The notes under the pieces were generated by a model, which was not told where the DNA came from, searched no databases, and saw nothing but the letters and a program-made list of their open reading frames with translations. Of a stretch of DNA of 64,000 nucleotides, positions 17,983 through 27,900 are shown piece by piece. Source of the DNA: Dongia_B sp964406155. GTDB taxonomy: Bacteria; Pseudomonadota; Alphaproteobacteria; Dongiales; Dongiaceae. A program made the translations under genes and the position numbers. The first letter of the stretch is position 1. Every line of letters begins with the position of its first letter. Where the stretch lies: positions 113,514 through 177,513 of the forward strand of contig CAYOQR010000003.1 in NCBI GenBank assembly GCA_964406155.1, given 5' to 3'.

Positions 17983-18035
17983 TACTTATTAAAGTGGAGC
18001 CACCGCTAGGCTAGTCAAAATTGGACATCGACCAT

Positions 18036-18041
18036 TAGAAT
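18036..18041 (+). promoter_or_regulatory. Candidate -10 element giving a leaderless cbiD transcript
   Basis: TAGAAT at 18036-18041 ends 6 nt before the cbiD ATG (18048). A -10 here would place transcription start at or next to the A of the ATG. No Shine-Dalgarno sequence is visible before the ATG, which fits leaderless translation. The -35 match (TAGTCA at 18012-18017) is weak. Confidence 0.3.
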
Positions 18042-18047
18042 AGCGCC

Positions 18048-19151
18048 ATGACTCGCAAGCCTGAAGGCCTTACCCAGCCCCTGCGGCGTGGCTGGACCAC
18101 GGGTGCCTGCGCCACCGCAGCAACCAAGGCAGCCCTGACCGCTCTGCTAACCGGTGACTTTCCCGACCCGGTCCAGATCACCTTGCCCAAGGGCGAGCAG
18201 CCGAGCTTCGCCCTGGCCCGGACGGAAAAGCTCGATGACGGCCGTTGCATGGCGGCGATCATCAAGGATGCCGGCGACGATCCCGATGTCACCCATCTGG
18301 CGGAGATCCGCGCCACCTTGCGCCGGCTTCCCGCCGGGAGCGGCCTCGTCTTCAAGGCCGGCCATGGTGTCGGCACCATCACACGCGCTGGCTTGCCGTT
18401 GCCGGTCGGCGAACCAGCCATCAATCCGGTGCCGCGCCGCCTGATGACGGAAGTCGTGGCCGAGGTGACGGCGGCCCATGGCGTTCCGGGCGATATCGAG
18501 ATCGAGATCTCCGTGCCGACCGGCGAGGAACTGGCAACCAAGACCTGGAACCCGCGCCTCGGCATCATCGGCGGGCTCTCGATTCTCGGCACCACCGGCA
18601 TCGTCAATCCCTTCTCCTGCGCCGCCTGGATCGCCTCGATCCATCGCGGCATCGATGTCATCCGCGCCGCCGGCCTCGATCATGCCGCCGCCTGCACCGG
18701 CTCGACCACCGAGGCCGCCGTGCAGCGCCTTTACGGCCTGCCCGAGATGGCCTTCATCGATATGGGCGATTTCGTCGGCGGCATGCTGAAATATCTGCGG
18801 CATCATCCGGTACCCCGCCTGACCCTGGCCGGCGGTTTCGGCAAATTCTGCAAACTGGCGGATGGCGCGCTCGATCTCCATTCCGGCCGCAGCCAGGTCA
18901 GCCTCGACAGCCTTGCGCAAAGCGCCGCCGATTTGGGTGCGCCCGACGACCTCGTGGAGCGTGTCCGGCAGGCCAATACGGCGATGGAAGTGCTGGAAAT
19001 GACTCAAGCAGCCGGGCTGAACCTGGCCGATGTCGTCGCCACCAAGGCGAGGCTCGTCGCTCTTGAGGCCTGCGACAAAGCGGTCGAGATCGAGGTCCTG
19101 GTCTATGACCGCAAGGGCGGTCTTATCGGCAAGGTTGGCTTCGCCGGTTGA
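18048..19151 (+). CDS. cbiD: Cobalt-precorrin-5B (C1)-methyltransferase CbiD
   Basis: 367 residues. The signature RRGWTTGACATAATKAAL is at the N terminus. GHGVGTITRAGLPLPVGEPAINPVPR follows in the middle (given here as separate motifs GHGVGTITRAG and GEPAINPVPR), and GLSILGTTGIVNPFS later. CbiD methylates C1 and is classically part of the oxygen-independent route, where CobF does this job in the oxygen-dependent route. Here it sits with CobN, CobM and CobE, a mix found in several alphaproteobacteria without cobF. It is divergent from cobA and convergent with the MFS gene. No ribosome binding site is seen at the ATG. Confidence 0.93.
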   Translation: MTRKPEGLTQPLRRGWTTGACATAATKAALTALLTGDFPDPVQITLPKGEQPSFALARTEKLDDGRCMAAIIKDAGDDPDVTHLAEIRATLRRLPAGSGLVFKAGHGVGTITRAGLPLPVGEPAINPVPRRLMTEVVAEVTAAHGVPGDIEIEISVPTGEELATKTWNPRLGIIGGLSILGTTGIVNPFSCAAWIASIHRGIDVIRAAGLDHAAACTGSTTEAAVQRLYGLPEMAFIDMGDFVGGMLKYLRHHPVPRLTLAGGFGKFCKLADGALDLHSGRSQVSLDSLAQSAADLGAPDDLVERVRQANTAMEVLEMTQAAGLNLADVVATKARLVALEACDKAVEIEVLVYDRKGGLIGKVGFAG

Positions 19152-19164
19152 GAGCTATCTCGGA

Positions 19165-20379
19165 TCAGGCCGCGCGCAGCGTGCGGACCGGCGAGAGCAA
19201 GGCCACCACGGCGGAGAGCGAGTAACCGGCGACCGACAGCCAGAGCACGCCATCGAGGCCAAGCCAGGGCACCAGCATGCCCGCGAGCAAGGCACCCGCA
19301 GGAACCGGCCCGTCATTCACCACGCGCACCGTGGCACTGGCCCGGGCAAGCTGTTCCGGCGGGACCAGGACCTGGCGCAGATGCCGCTCATAAATGGCGA
19401 AATAGCTGGTGACACCGTCCTGCAGCACCTGCTGGGCGATGAGCAGCGGCCCCGCCAGCACCGGAAACAGCCCGGCTGCCGGCAGCATGGCAAGGCCCAG
19501 GGTCTTGATGAAGAAGGCCGCGATGATGCCCGGCCCGATCGGCAGCCAGCCGGCGGTCCAACGCGCCAGGAAGGTCCCGAGCAGCGCGGAGAGGCCGCCG
19601 CAGGCGACGATCAAGCCAAGGGCCGTCGGCGTCATGCCGAGATGCTTGATCACATAGAGCACATAGAAGGTGCCGAGCATGGCGCCGAAAAAAGTGCGCA
19701 GTCCCCGTGCGATCAACAGCGGCCGGAGAACCGGCTGGTGCCACAGAACCTGCCAGCCGAGCCGGATATCCCGCCAGATGCGGCGTGTCGGCTCCTCAAT
19801 CGTGGTAAGCGGCGGCTCCGGCTGGCGGATGCGCAGCAGGAGAAGCGCCGAGAGCAGATAGGAAACGGCATCGATCAGCAGAGTCACGGGCGCGGTGATC
19901 GTCTGCACCAGGACGCCGCCGATCGGCGGCCCGACCACCTCGGTCGTCGCGTCGATCGCCTCGCGCCGCGTATTGGCTTTCAGCAGCTCTGCCCGGCCGA
20001 CCAGCCCCGGCAGATGTGCCTGATCGGCGACATCGAAGAGCAGCGACAATGTGGTGACGCCTGCCACGACGAGAAGCAGTTGCGTCATGGTGAGGATGCC
20101 GAGCCAGACCGCCGCGGGCACCGAGAGCAAGAGAGCGAAGCGGAGGAGATCAGCACCGATCATCACCGGCCGTCGCCGCCGCCGATCGAGCCAGGCGCCA
20201 GCCAGCAATCCCAGCAGCAGGACGGGCAGCGTTGCCGCGACGCTCATCACACTGAGCTCACCCGGCGTCGCCTGCAGGACGATCACCGCCGTCAACGACA
20301 TCGCCTCCCGCGCCACCTTGGCGCCGAGATCGGACACAGCGAAAGCGCCGAGCAGATAGCGGATATCGCGCTTGACCAT
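19165..20379 (-). CDS. MFS transporter, EntS-like, in cobalamin operon
   Basis: 404 residues with about twelve transmembrane helices. The first helices include LGAFAVSDLGAKVAREAMSL. The inter-helix motif GAWLDRRRRRPVMIGADLLR is the conserved loop 2-3 of the major facilitator fold. The type is close to the MFS_3/enterobactin-exporter group. It starts 23 nt after the cobM stop on the same strand, so it is probably the third gene of a cobE-cobM-MFS unit. A role in moving a tetrapyrrole intermediate, cobalt chelate or unrelated drug is possible; context alone cannot decide. Confidence 0.85.
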   Translation of the reverse strand: MVKRDIRYLLGAFAVSDLGAKVAREAMSLTAVIVLQATPGELSVMSVAATLPVLLLGLLAGAWLDRRRRRPVMIGADLLRFALLLSVPAAVWLGILTMTQLLLVVAGVTTLSLLFDVADQAHLPGLVGRAELLKANTRREAIDATTEVVGPPIGGVLVQTITAPVTLLIDAVSYLLSALLLLRIRQPEPPLTTIEEPTRRIWRDIRLGWQVLWHQPVLRPLLIARGLRTFFGAMLGTFYVLYVIKHLGMTPTALGLIVACGGLSALLGTFLARWTAGWLPIGPGIIAAFFIKTLGLAMLPAAGLFPVLAGPLLIAQQVLQDGVTSYFAIYERHLRQVLVPPEQLARASATVRVVNDGPVPAGALLAGMLVPWLGLDGVLWLSVAGYSLSAVVALLSPVRTLRAA

Positions 20380-20402
20380 TCAGGCGTCGACCGGCGTCAC
20401 AC

Positions 20403-21182
20403 TTAATCGACCGGCCCGTCCTTTTTCTTCGGCCGCAGCGCATGTTGATGCGCGACGTGATAGAGGCGGCTGTCGCTGAAATCGCGGCTGCCCAGCACCC
20501 GGCCGACGAAGATCAGCGCCGTCCGCGTGACATTCATCGCCCGCACCTTCCCGGCGATATCCGCCAGTGTCCCCCGCACGATGTCCTGATCCGGCCAGCC
20601 GACGCGAAAGGCGATGACCGCCGGGCAATCCGTGCCGTAATGCGGCGTCAGTTCCGCCACCACCTTGTCGATGTTGCGGACTGAGAGATGCAGGACGAGC
20701 GTCGCCCCCGATTGACCGAGCGTCGCCAGGTCCTCGCCCTTGGGCATCGGCGAAGCATTGCCTTCGGTGCGGGTGAGGATGACGGTCTGGCTGACCATCG
20801 GCAGGGTCAGTTCGCTCTTCAGCGCGGCGGCGGCGGCGGCGAAGGCCGGCACGCCAGGGGTCACGTCATAATCGATGCCGAGGTAGTCCAGACGCCGCAT
20901 CTGTTCGGCGATAGCGCCGTAGATCGAAGGATCGCCGGAATGCACCCGGGCGACCGATTTGCCGGCATCGATCGCCGTCTTGATATGGGCGATGATTTCG
21001 TCGAGATGCAGCGGCGAGGTATCGATCACCGTCGCATCGGCGCGCGCCAAAGCGACGATCCCCGGCGGCACCAGCGACCCGGCATAGAGCACGACCGGCG
21101 CTTCTTCGATCAGCCGCTTGCCCTTGACGGTGATGAGATCGGGATCGCCCGGCCCCGCGCCAATGAAATGCACCACACTCAT
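20403..21182 (-). CDS. cobM: Precorrin-4 C11-methyltransferase
   Basis: 259 residues. The methylase family opening VVHFIGAGPGDPDLITVKG and the second signature VARVHSGDPSIYGAIAEQM are typical of CobM/CbiF, as is LTLPMVSQTVILTRTEGNAS. It methylates C11 of precorrin-4 using SAM. The ATG at 21182 is preferred over a TTG two codons upstream. It overlaps the cobE stop region closely, so the two are coupled. In the oxygen-independent naming it is cbiF. Confidence 0.93.
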   Translation of the reverse strand: MSVVHFIGAGPGDPDLITVKGKRLIEEAPVVLYAGSLVPPGIVALARADATVIDTSPLHLDEIIAHIKTAIDAGKSVARVHSGDPSIYGAIAEQMRRLDYLGIDYDVTPGVPAFAAAAAALKSELTLPMVSQTVILTRTEGNASPMPKGEDLATLGQSGATLVLHLSVRNIDKVVAELTPHYGTDCPAVIAFRVGWPDQDIVRGTLADIAGKVRAMNVTRTALIFVGRVLGSRDFSDSRLYHVAHQHALRPKKKDGPVD

Positions 21183-21184
21183 CG

Positions 21185-21748
21185 TCAATCCCCGTATCCG
21201 TCGCCGTGCCCGTCGTCGTGTCCGCCGCTACCCTGCGCGCCGCTACCCTGCGCTTCGTCATAGCCTTGTTCCCGCGCAACCGCCACCGGATCGATCGTCT
21301 CCGGCGCCCGGGCGATGGCACAGGTGGCGCGCCGGCCGACCTGCTTCGGCAGGATGAGATCGGCCACCGGTCCGGCGGCGGCCAGGGCCGCGCCTTCGGC
21401 GACGCCATGGCAGCCGGTGATCCGGAAGACGGTCGCCGAGGGATGAATAAGGCGCGGCGTTTCCGCTTCCAGCCGCACCGCTGAAAAGGCGCAGACCGGC
21501 ACGCCCCAGCGCTCGGCCAGGGCCCGGATCGCCGGTTCATTCGCCTTGCGCGCCAGCGTGGCGATGCAGGCGATCTGCTCCGGCGCGACTCCGGCGGCCG
21601 TCAGACAGGTTTCGGCCAGCACCGAGACGTCTTCCGGCGCCGCCAGATATTCGCAGCCGATTCCGACGGCGATGGTCTTCGGCCGATCGGGGCAATCCGC
21701 CTTACCGGCCGCGCCGTCCGTATCCTTCATGCCATCCGATTGCGTCAT
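21185..21748 (-). CDS. cobE: Cobalamin biosynthesis protein CobE / CbiG C-terminal domain
   Basis: 187 residues. The core from about residue 22 (TIAVGIGCEYLAAPEDVSVL, then CIATLARKANEPAIRALAERW and ITGCHGVAEGAALAAAG) is the CobE/CbiG C-terminal domain. In CbiG it takes part in opening the ring and losing the C20 fragment; in the oxygen-dependent route CobE is needed but its reaction is unclear. I chose the ATG at 21748, with GGAGG just upstream, over 21760. The C terminus carries an extra low-complexity tail rich in Gly, Asp and His, made partly of a 15-nt duplication. It overlaps cobM and is divergent from cbiB. Confidence 0.85.
   Translation of the reverse strand: MTQSDGMKDTDGAAGKADCPDRPKTIAVGIGCEYLAAPEDVSVLAETCLTAAGVAPEQIACIATLARKANEPAIRALAERWGVPVCAFSAVRLEAETPRLIHPSATVFRITGCHGVAEGAALAAAGPVADLILPKQVGRRATCAIARAPETIDPVAVAREQGYDEAQGSGAQGSGGHDDGHGDGYGD
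21224..21253. repeat. Exact 15-nt duplication in cobE tail
   Basis: GCCGCTACCCTGCGC occurs twice head to tail at 21224-21238 and 21239-21253 with no mismatch, encoding the repeated AQGSG of the CobE tail. Identity suggests a recent event. Confidence 0.9.
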
Positions 21749-21794
21749 GGCATCCTCCATCACGCACTTATTGACGAGGGGCGGCAAATCCGCA

Positions 21795-22793
21795 ATGAAA
21801 GTTCTCATGCATGACGTCTTTGCCCTCTGGGCCCAACCGGGGTCCTTGCTGATCGCCCTGCTCATCGATGCGGTGATCGGCGATCCGCAATGGCTGTATC
21901 GCAGTCTCCCCCATCCCGTCGTCTGGATCGGCAAGGTCGTTTCCTGGACCGACCAGCGCCTCAACCATGCCGGCAGCACCGCCGAGCGTCGCAAATTCAT
22001 GGGCATCGTCGCAGCCGCCGCCTTGCTCATCGGCGCCTTGCTGGTCGGCGCTGTGCTGCAACATATCTTGCTGGCGCTGCCCGGCGGCCATCTGTGGCTG
22101 GCCATCGCGATCAGCAGCCTGATCGCCCAGAACAGCCTCTACAGCCATGTCGCGGCGGTGGCCAACGGGCTCGAGACCAGCGGCACGGAAGGCGGCCGCA
22201 TCGCCGTCGCCCGCATCGTCGGCCGCGATCCCGAAAGCCTCGACCGCGCCGGCATCAGCCGTGCGGCGATCGAATCGCTGGCCGAGAATTTTTCCGACGG
22301 CATCGTTGCCCCGGTCTTCTGGGCCGCCTTGTTCGGTCTGCCGGGCATCCTTGCCTATAAGGCGATCAACACCGCCGACAGCATGATCGGCCATAAGACG
22401 CCGCGCCACCTGCATTTCGGCTGGGCCTCGGCCCGGCTGGACGATCTCGTCAATCTCATTCCGGCGCGGCTCAGCGGCCTCTTGCTGACACTCGCCGCCA
22501 TGGTGATGCCGGGCGCCCATCCCCAGAAGGCGCTCAGCGCCATGCGGCGCGACGCCGGCAAGCATCGCTCGCCCAATGCCGGCTGGCCGGAATCGGCGAT
22601 GGCCGGCGCGCTGGGTCTGGCGCTGGCGGGACCGCGCCGCTATCACAACAATCTCGTCATGGACCATTGGATGGGATCGGGCGGCACGCCCTATGCCAGC
22701 GCCCAGGATATCCGCCGCGCCTTGCAGCTTTACGTGACCGCCTGCGTGATCCAGGGGGCCGTCCTGCTGGCGATCATCTGGTTCGCCCGTTAA
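21795..22793 (+). CDS. cbiB: Adenosylcobinamide-phosphate synthase CbiB/CobD
   Basis: 332 residues, an inner-membrane protein with several helices. Signature segments are LIDAVIGDPQWLYRSLPHPV at the start, ENFSDGIVAPVFWAALFG in the middle, and AINTADSMIGHKT. The late RRDAGKHRSPNAGWPESAMA is also typical. It joins aminopropanol phosphate (or aminopropanol) to adenosylcobyric acid. The ATG at 21795 is favoured; 21807 would also fit. It is divergent from cobE across 46 nt and convergent with cobQ. Its stop codon and that of cobQ each lie in a copy of a short repeat. Confidence 0.93.
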   Translation: MKVLMHDVFALWAQPGSLLIALLIDAVIGDPQWLYRSLPHPVVWIGKVVSWTDQRLNHAGSTAERRKFMGIVAAAALLIGALLVGAVLQHILLALPGGHLWLAIAISSLIAQNSLYSHVAAVANGLETSGTEGGRIAVARIVGRDPESLDRAGISRAAIESLAENFSDGIVAPVFWAALFGLPGILAYKAINTADSMIGHKTPRHLHFGWASARLDDLVNLIPARLSGLLLTLAAMVMPGAHPQKALSAMRRDAGKHRSPNAGWPESAMAGALGLALAGPRRYHNNLVMDHWMGSGGTPYASAQDIRRALQLYVTACVIQGAVLLAIIWFAR

Positions 22794-22816
22794 TTTATTT
22801 CAGCTCGTTAATTTAT
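22788..22816. repeat. Repeated CGTTAATTTAT at the cbiB/cobQ junction
   Basis: CGTTAATTTAT occurs at 22788-22798 and 22806-22816, 18 nt apart. The first copy contains the cbiB stop codon and the second holds the cobQ stop codon on the other strand. Confidence 0.8.
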
Positions 22817-24279
22817 CGGGCTCGGGCGATGGCCAGGAGGCGGTCGAGATCGGCATGGCGTTCCAGATGCTCGGCCAACTCATCGAGCAACCGTTCCACC
22901 AATAGATCATAGGCGAGGCCGCTGGCTGCGCGATCGCGCAGCCGGCCGAGAAAAGCCTGACGGAAGTCATCGGCGGCAAAGAGGCCGTGCATATAGCAGC
23001 CCATGACACGGCCATCGGCACTGCTGGCACCGTCGGCACGGCCGGCCAGATCGAGCATCGGCCGGGTCGTGCCGGGGCCGCTGGTGACACCGATATGCAT
23101 TTCGTAGCCGCGCACCGGCTGGCCGGTGGCACGGTCGCACCCTGTCACCTCGACCAGCGTCTTGTCGCCGGAGAGGATCGTCGTCACGTCGAGCAGGCCG
23201 AGTCCATCCCGGGCACCTGCCGGTCCCTCGGTGCCGTCGGGATCGTCCAGGCGCCGGCCCAGCATCTGATAGCCGCCGCAGAGCCCCAGCACCCAGCCGC
23301 CGCGCCGGACATGGGCCTTCAGATCGATGTCCCAGCCGGCGGCGATGAAAGCCTCGAGATCGCCGATGGTGGATTTCGAGCCCGGCAGGAGAACGAGATC
23401 GGTATCGCCCGGGATCGGCTGGCCGGGCGAGAGCATCTCCAGCCGCACATCCGGCTCCGCCCGCAGGGGATCGAGATCATCGAAATTGGAAATGCGCGGC
23501 AGGCGCGGCACAACGATCTTGATCGATCCTTCGCCGCGCACCGCCATGCCATCCAGCGCCACCGCGTCTTCCGCCGGCAGCAGATGCGCGCCCTCGAACC
23601 AGGGCACGACACCGAGACCCGGCAGGCCGGCTTTTTCCTCGATGATCCGCACGCCGTCGGTGAAGAGCGCGATATCGCCGCGGAACTTGTTGATCAGGAA
23701 ACCCTTGAGCCGCGCCGCCTCGGCATCGCTGAGCAATAGCCTGGTGCCGACGATGCTGGCGATGACACCGCCGCGATCGATATCGCCGACCAATATGACG
23801 GGCACATCGGCCGCCTCGGCGAAACCCATATTGGCGATGTCGCCGGCGCGCAAGTTGACTTCCGCCGGACTGCCCGCCCCCTCCACCAGGATGAGATCTG
23901 CCTCCTCCTGCAGATGCCGGAAGCTCTGCAATACCTTGTCCAGCAATTGCGGCTTCAGGCGGTGGTAATCGCTGGCCTTGGCCTGGCCGAAGACCTGGCC
24001 CTGGACGACGATCTGCGAGCCGATCTCGCTTTGCGGCTTCAGGAGGACCGGGTTCATATGCACGCTGGGGGCGACACCGCAGGCGCGTGCCTGCAATGCC
24101 TGAGCCCGGCCGATCTCGCCGCCTTCCGCCGTCACCGCCGCATTGTTCGACATGTTCTGCGGCTTGAACGGCCGCACAATGAGGCCGCGCCGGGTGAAGG
24201 CCCGCGCCAGACCGGCGACGATCAGCGACTTGCCGACATCGGATCCAGTGCCCTGAAACATGATCGCGGCCTTGGCCAT
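22813..24279 (-). CDS. cobQ: Cobyric acid synthase
   Basis: 488 residues. The dethiobiotin-synthetase-like ATPase domain has AAIMFQGTGSDVGKSLIVAG at the N terminus, with RPFKPQNMSNNAAVTAEGGE following closely. The glutamine amidotransferase-like domain has the Cys in LGLCGGYQMLGRRLDD and a His in the late GCYMHGLF. It amidates side chains b, d, e and g of adenosylcobyrinate diamide. It is the last gene of the riboswitch-headed operon, 17 nt after cobO. Confidence 0.94.
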   Translation of the reverse strand: MAKAAIMFQGTGSDVGKSLIVAGLARAFTRRGLIVRPFKPQNMSNNAAVTAEGGEIGRAQALQARACGVAPSVHMNPVLLKPQSEIGSQIVVQGQVFGQAKASDYHRLKPQLLDKVLQSFRHLQEEADLILVEGAGSPAEVNLRAGDIANMGFAEAADVPVILVGDIDRGGVIASIVGTRLLLSDAEAARLKGFLINKFRGDIALFTDGVRIIEEKAGLPGLGVVPWFEGAHLLPAEDAVALDGMAVRGEGSIKIVVPRLPRISNFDDLDPLRAEPDVRLEMLSPGQPIPGDTDLVLLPGSKSTIGDLEAFIAAGWDIDLKAHVRRGGWVLGLCGGYQMLGRRLDDPDGTEGPAGARDGLGLLDVTTILSGDKTLVEVTGCDRATGQPVRGYEMHIGVTSGPGTTRPMLDLAGRADGASSADGRVMGCYMHGLFAADDFRQAFLGRLRDRAASGLAYDLLVERLLDELAEHLERHADLDRLLAIARAR

Positions 24280-24296
24280 GATCGATCGATGCCCCG

Positions 24297-24920
24297 TTAG
24301 AATTCGATACCCTGCTGCGCCTTCACCCCGTCGCGGAAGGGATGCTTGACCATGGTCATTTCGGTGACCAGGTCGGCGATCTCAATCAGCTCGTCCTTCG
24401 CGTTACGGCCTGTGATGACGACATGCAGATCGGGCCGCTTCGATTTCAGCTTGGCGATGACTTCCTCGATCGGCAGATAGTCATAGCGCAGGCAGATATT
24501 GAGTTCGTCCATCAGCACGAAGCTGAAACTGGGATCGTCCATCATACGGCAGGCCTCGTCCCAGGCCTGGCGCGAGAACATGATGTCGCGCTCGCGGTTC
24601 TGCGTCTCCCAGGTGAAGCCTTCGCCGATCGCCTTGATCTCGCAGAGCTCGGGATAGCGCTCCAGAATGGTACGCTCGCCGGTTCCCCAGGCGCCCTTGA
24701 TGAACTGCACGACGCCGACCTTCATGCCATGGCCGATGCAGCGCAGGACCATGCCGAAGGCCGCCGTCGACTTACCCTTGCCCTTGCCAGTATGGACGAT
24801 GACGAGACCCTTCTCCTGGGTCTTTTCCGCCATCATCTTGTCACGGGCTTCCTTGCGTTTCGCCGATTTCTCATTGGCGCGACGATTGACATCCTCGGTT
24901 GACGGATCGGTGTTGCTCAT
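24297..24920 (-). CDS. cobO: Cob(I)yrinic acid a,c-diamide adenosyltransferase
   Basis: 207 residues of the BtuR/CobO type. The P-loop HTGKGKGKSTAAFG binds ATP with inverted polarity in this family. VGVVQFIKGAWGTGER and LMDELNICLRYDYLP are further family marks, and the end HPFRDGVKAQQGIEF is near invariant. It transfers the 5'-deoxyadenosyl group of ATP to the cobalt. The ATG at 24918-24920 overlaps the cobN stop (ATGA), so translation is coupled. The longer frame to 24986 is rejected. The N-terminal ~40 residues are charged and probably flexible. Confidence 0.94.
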   Translation of the reverse strand: MSNTDPSTEDVNRRANEKSAKRKEARDKMMAEKTQEKGLVIVHTGKGKGKSTAAFGMVLRCIGHGMKVGVVQFIKGAWGTGERTILERYPELCEIKAIGEGFTWETQNRERDIMFSRQAWDEACRMMDDPSFSFVLMDELNICLRYDYLPIEEVIAKLKSKRPDLHVVITGRNAKDELIEIADLVTEMTMVKHPFRDGVKAQQGIEF

Positions 24921-27900
24921 GATGCCAGTTTCCCTCCTGCCCAGATCGTCAACCGGTCGAAAGCGGTGTTCGACCGGGACTTCCACAAACCGCGCTGCTG
25001 GGCTTCCAGCAGCTTCTCGGCGATCTCCTTCAAGGCCGCCGGATTATTGGCGGCAAGGAAATCGCGCACCGTATCGTCGCCGAGATAGGCTTCGAACACG
25101 GCATCGAAATGATGATCGGCCACGCAATCGGCCGTGGCGGCGAAGGCAAACAGATAATCGACCGTCGCCGCCATCTCGAAGGCGCCCTTATAGCCGTGCC
25201 GCATGACACCCTTGATCCATTTCGGATTGACGACACGGGCCCGCACGACACGGGCGATCTCCTCATCCAAACTGTGGACGCGCGGTGCCTCGGGCCGTGA
25301 ATGATCGTTGTGCCAGACCACCGCCTTGCGGCCCGTCAAATGCTGGACGGTCGCGGCGAGGCCGCCTTCGAACTGGTAGTAATCGTCGCTGTCCAAGAGA
25401 TCGTGCTCGCGGTTGTCCTGGTTGTGCAGGACCGCATCGACCTGGCGCAGCCGGTTCTCGAACATCGATTGCTCGGCCCGGCCCTCACTGCCGGCGCCAT
25501 AGGCGTAGCCGCCCCAGGCGAGATAGGCACGGGCGAGATCGCCGGCCTCCGACCAGCCGCGCTCGTCGATCAAGGCCTGCAGGCCGGCCCCATAGGCGCC
25601 GGGCTTCGAGCCGAAAACACGGTAGCCGGCGCGGCGCTCGGCTTCGGCGGCATCAAGACCGCTTGCCACCAGTTGCGCCTGTTCGCGGCGGAAACGCGCG
25701 GCGATGGGATTGAGATTGTCCGGCTCATCCAGCTTGGCGACGGCCCGCACGGCGCTGTCGAAGAGATCGATCTGCGCCGGGAAGGCATCGCGGAAGAAGC
25801 CCGAGACACGCAGCGTGACATCGACGCGCGGCCGATCGAGCAGACTGAGCGGCAGGATCTCGAAGCCGTTGACCCGCCCCGACGTGCCGGCATCCCAGAC
25901 CGGACGCACGCCGATCAAGGCGAGAGCCTGGGCGAGATCATCGCCGCCGGTGCGCATATTCGCCGTCCCCCAGGCGGACAGCACGAAGGATTGCGGCCAG
26001 GCACCATGCTCCTGGCGATGGCGCGCCAGCACCACGCCCGCCGATTTCCAGCCCAAGGCCCAGGCGGTCGGCGTCGGCACGGCCCGCGTATCGACGGAAT
26101 AGAAATTGCGGCCCGTCGGCAGCACGTCCAATCGGCCACGGGTCGGCGCACCGGAGGCACCCGGCGCGACGAAGCGCCCGTCGAGCCCGCGCAGCAGGCT
26201 CGCCAGTTCGCTGGCACCGCAGCCTTCGACCATCGGTCGCAGCTCAGTGGCGATGAAATCGAGCACGGCGCGGGTCTGCGTCCAGGCCGGATCGCAGGCA
26301 CGTTCTCCGGCAACCAGATGCAGTGCCAGAAGCTCCAGCCGCTCGACCGTATCCCCGGCGGTGCGCCAATTATCCTCGGCCACCTGTTGCAGCACGGTCG
26401 GGCGCGGCCCCGTCCAGGGCTCCGCCATTCCGGTCGCCAGGGGATCGAATGCCTCACCCAAGGCGAGATCCGCCGCCAAGGCGCGGATCAACGATTGATC
26501 GCCCTTCTCGCCCCGGCCGCGCGGCAGACGCGTCAACGCCACCAGCAGATCGGTCAGTTGCGCGCCTTCCGGCGGCCGGCCGAAGATGTGCAGGCCATCG
26601 CGGATCTGTAATTCCTTCAGCTCGCAAAGATGATTGTCGAGCTTGATCAGCGCCGTGTCGGTATCGTCGCTGGGCGCGATGCCGCAATCCTCGGCAAGAC
26701 CGGTGGCGCGGGCAAGATCGAGGATCTGTTCGCGCAGATCGCGGCAGCGCCGGGGATCGAGCTGCACCGCCTCATAATATTCATCGACGAGATATTCGAG
26801 AGCGCGCAGGGGACCGTAGCTCTCGGCCCGCGTCATCGGCGGCGTCATATGATCGATGATGACGGCACTGGTCCGGCGCTTCGCCTGAGTGCCCTCGCCC
26901 GGGTCGTTGACGATGAAGGGATAGAGATGCGGCACGCGGCCGAAGATCGCTTCCGGATAGCAGGCATCGCTGAGGGCAATGGCCTTGCCCGGCAGCCATT
27001 CCAGATTGCCGTGCTTGCCCATATGCACGATGGCCTGCACCTCGGCCACGATTCGCAGATAGGCATAGAAGGCGAAATAGGCGTGCGGCGGCACGAGATC
27101 GGGGTCGTGATAGGACTTCACCGGATCGATATCGTAGCCGCGCGCCGGCTGGATGCCGATCAAGGCCGAACCCAGCCTGAACATCGCCAGATGAAAGGCG
27201 CCGTCGGCGAAATGCGGATCCTCGGCCGGCCCGCCCCAACGTGCCGTCACTTCCTGCTGAAGGCGCGCCGGCAAGCCTGTAAAGAAACGCTGGTAGTCGA
27301 GCGCCGACAAAGTGATGTCGCTGGGCTTGGTCCGGCTGTCGGCCGCATTGGTGCGGCCGGCGAGCAGCCGATCCATCAGCGCGTTGCCGTCGGCCGGCAG
27401 TGCGTCCAGTCGATAGCCCGCCGCCTGCAAGGCCTGCAGCACGGCGACCGTGCCGGCCGGCGTATCCAGGCCGACACCGTTGCCGATGCGGCCATCGCGA
27501 TTGGGGTAGTTCGCCAGCACCAAAGCGATGCGCCGGTCTTCGGGTGCCGTCGCCCGCAAGGCGGTCCAGCCGGAAGCCAGTTCCGCTACCGCCGCCACGC
27601 GGTCCGGCACCGGCGCATGCATGACGATATTGCATTGCGTCGCCTCGTCGTAGCGCGCCGCCGTCTTGAAGGAGATGGCGCGACCGAGGATGCGGCCATC
27701 GACTTCGGGCAAGGCGACCTGCATGGCGAGGTCCCTGGGGCTGAGGCCCCGCGTGCCGTCCCGCCAGTCTTCCAGGCGATCGCCGGACAGAACCACCTGC
27801 AGGACCGGCGCATCGGCGATATCGAAGGGTGTCCGGGCGGTCTTGGCGCCGGGCTGCGAGACGGCGAAGCCGGTGCAGTTCAGCGTCACGCTCGGCTTGG

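Noticed and set aside
17910..18047. Second cobalamin riboswitch before cbiD
   Set aside because: None of the conserved boxes is present on either strand; only the palindrome is seen.
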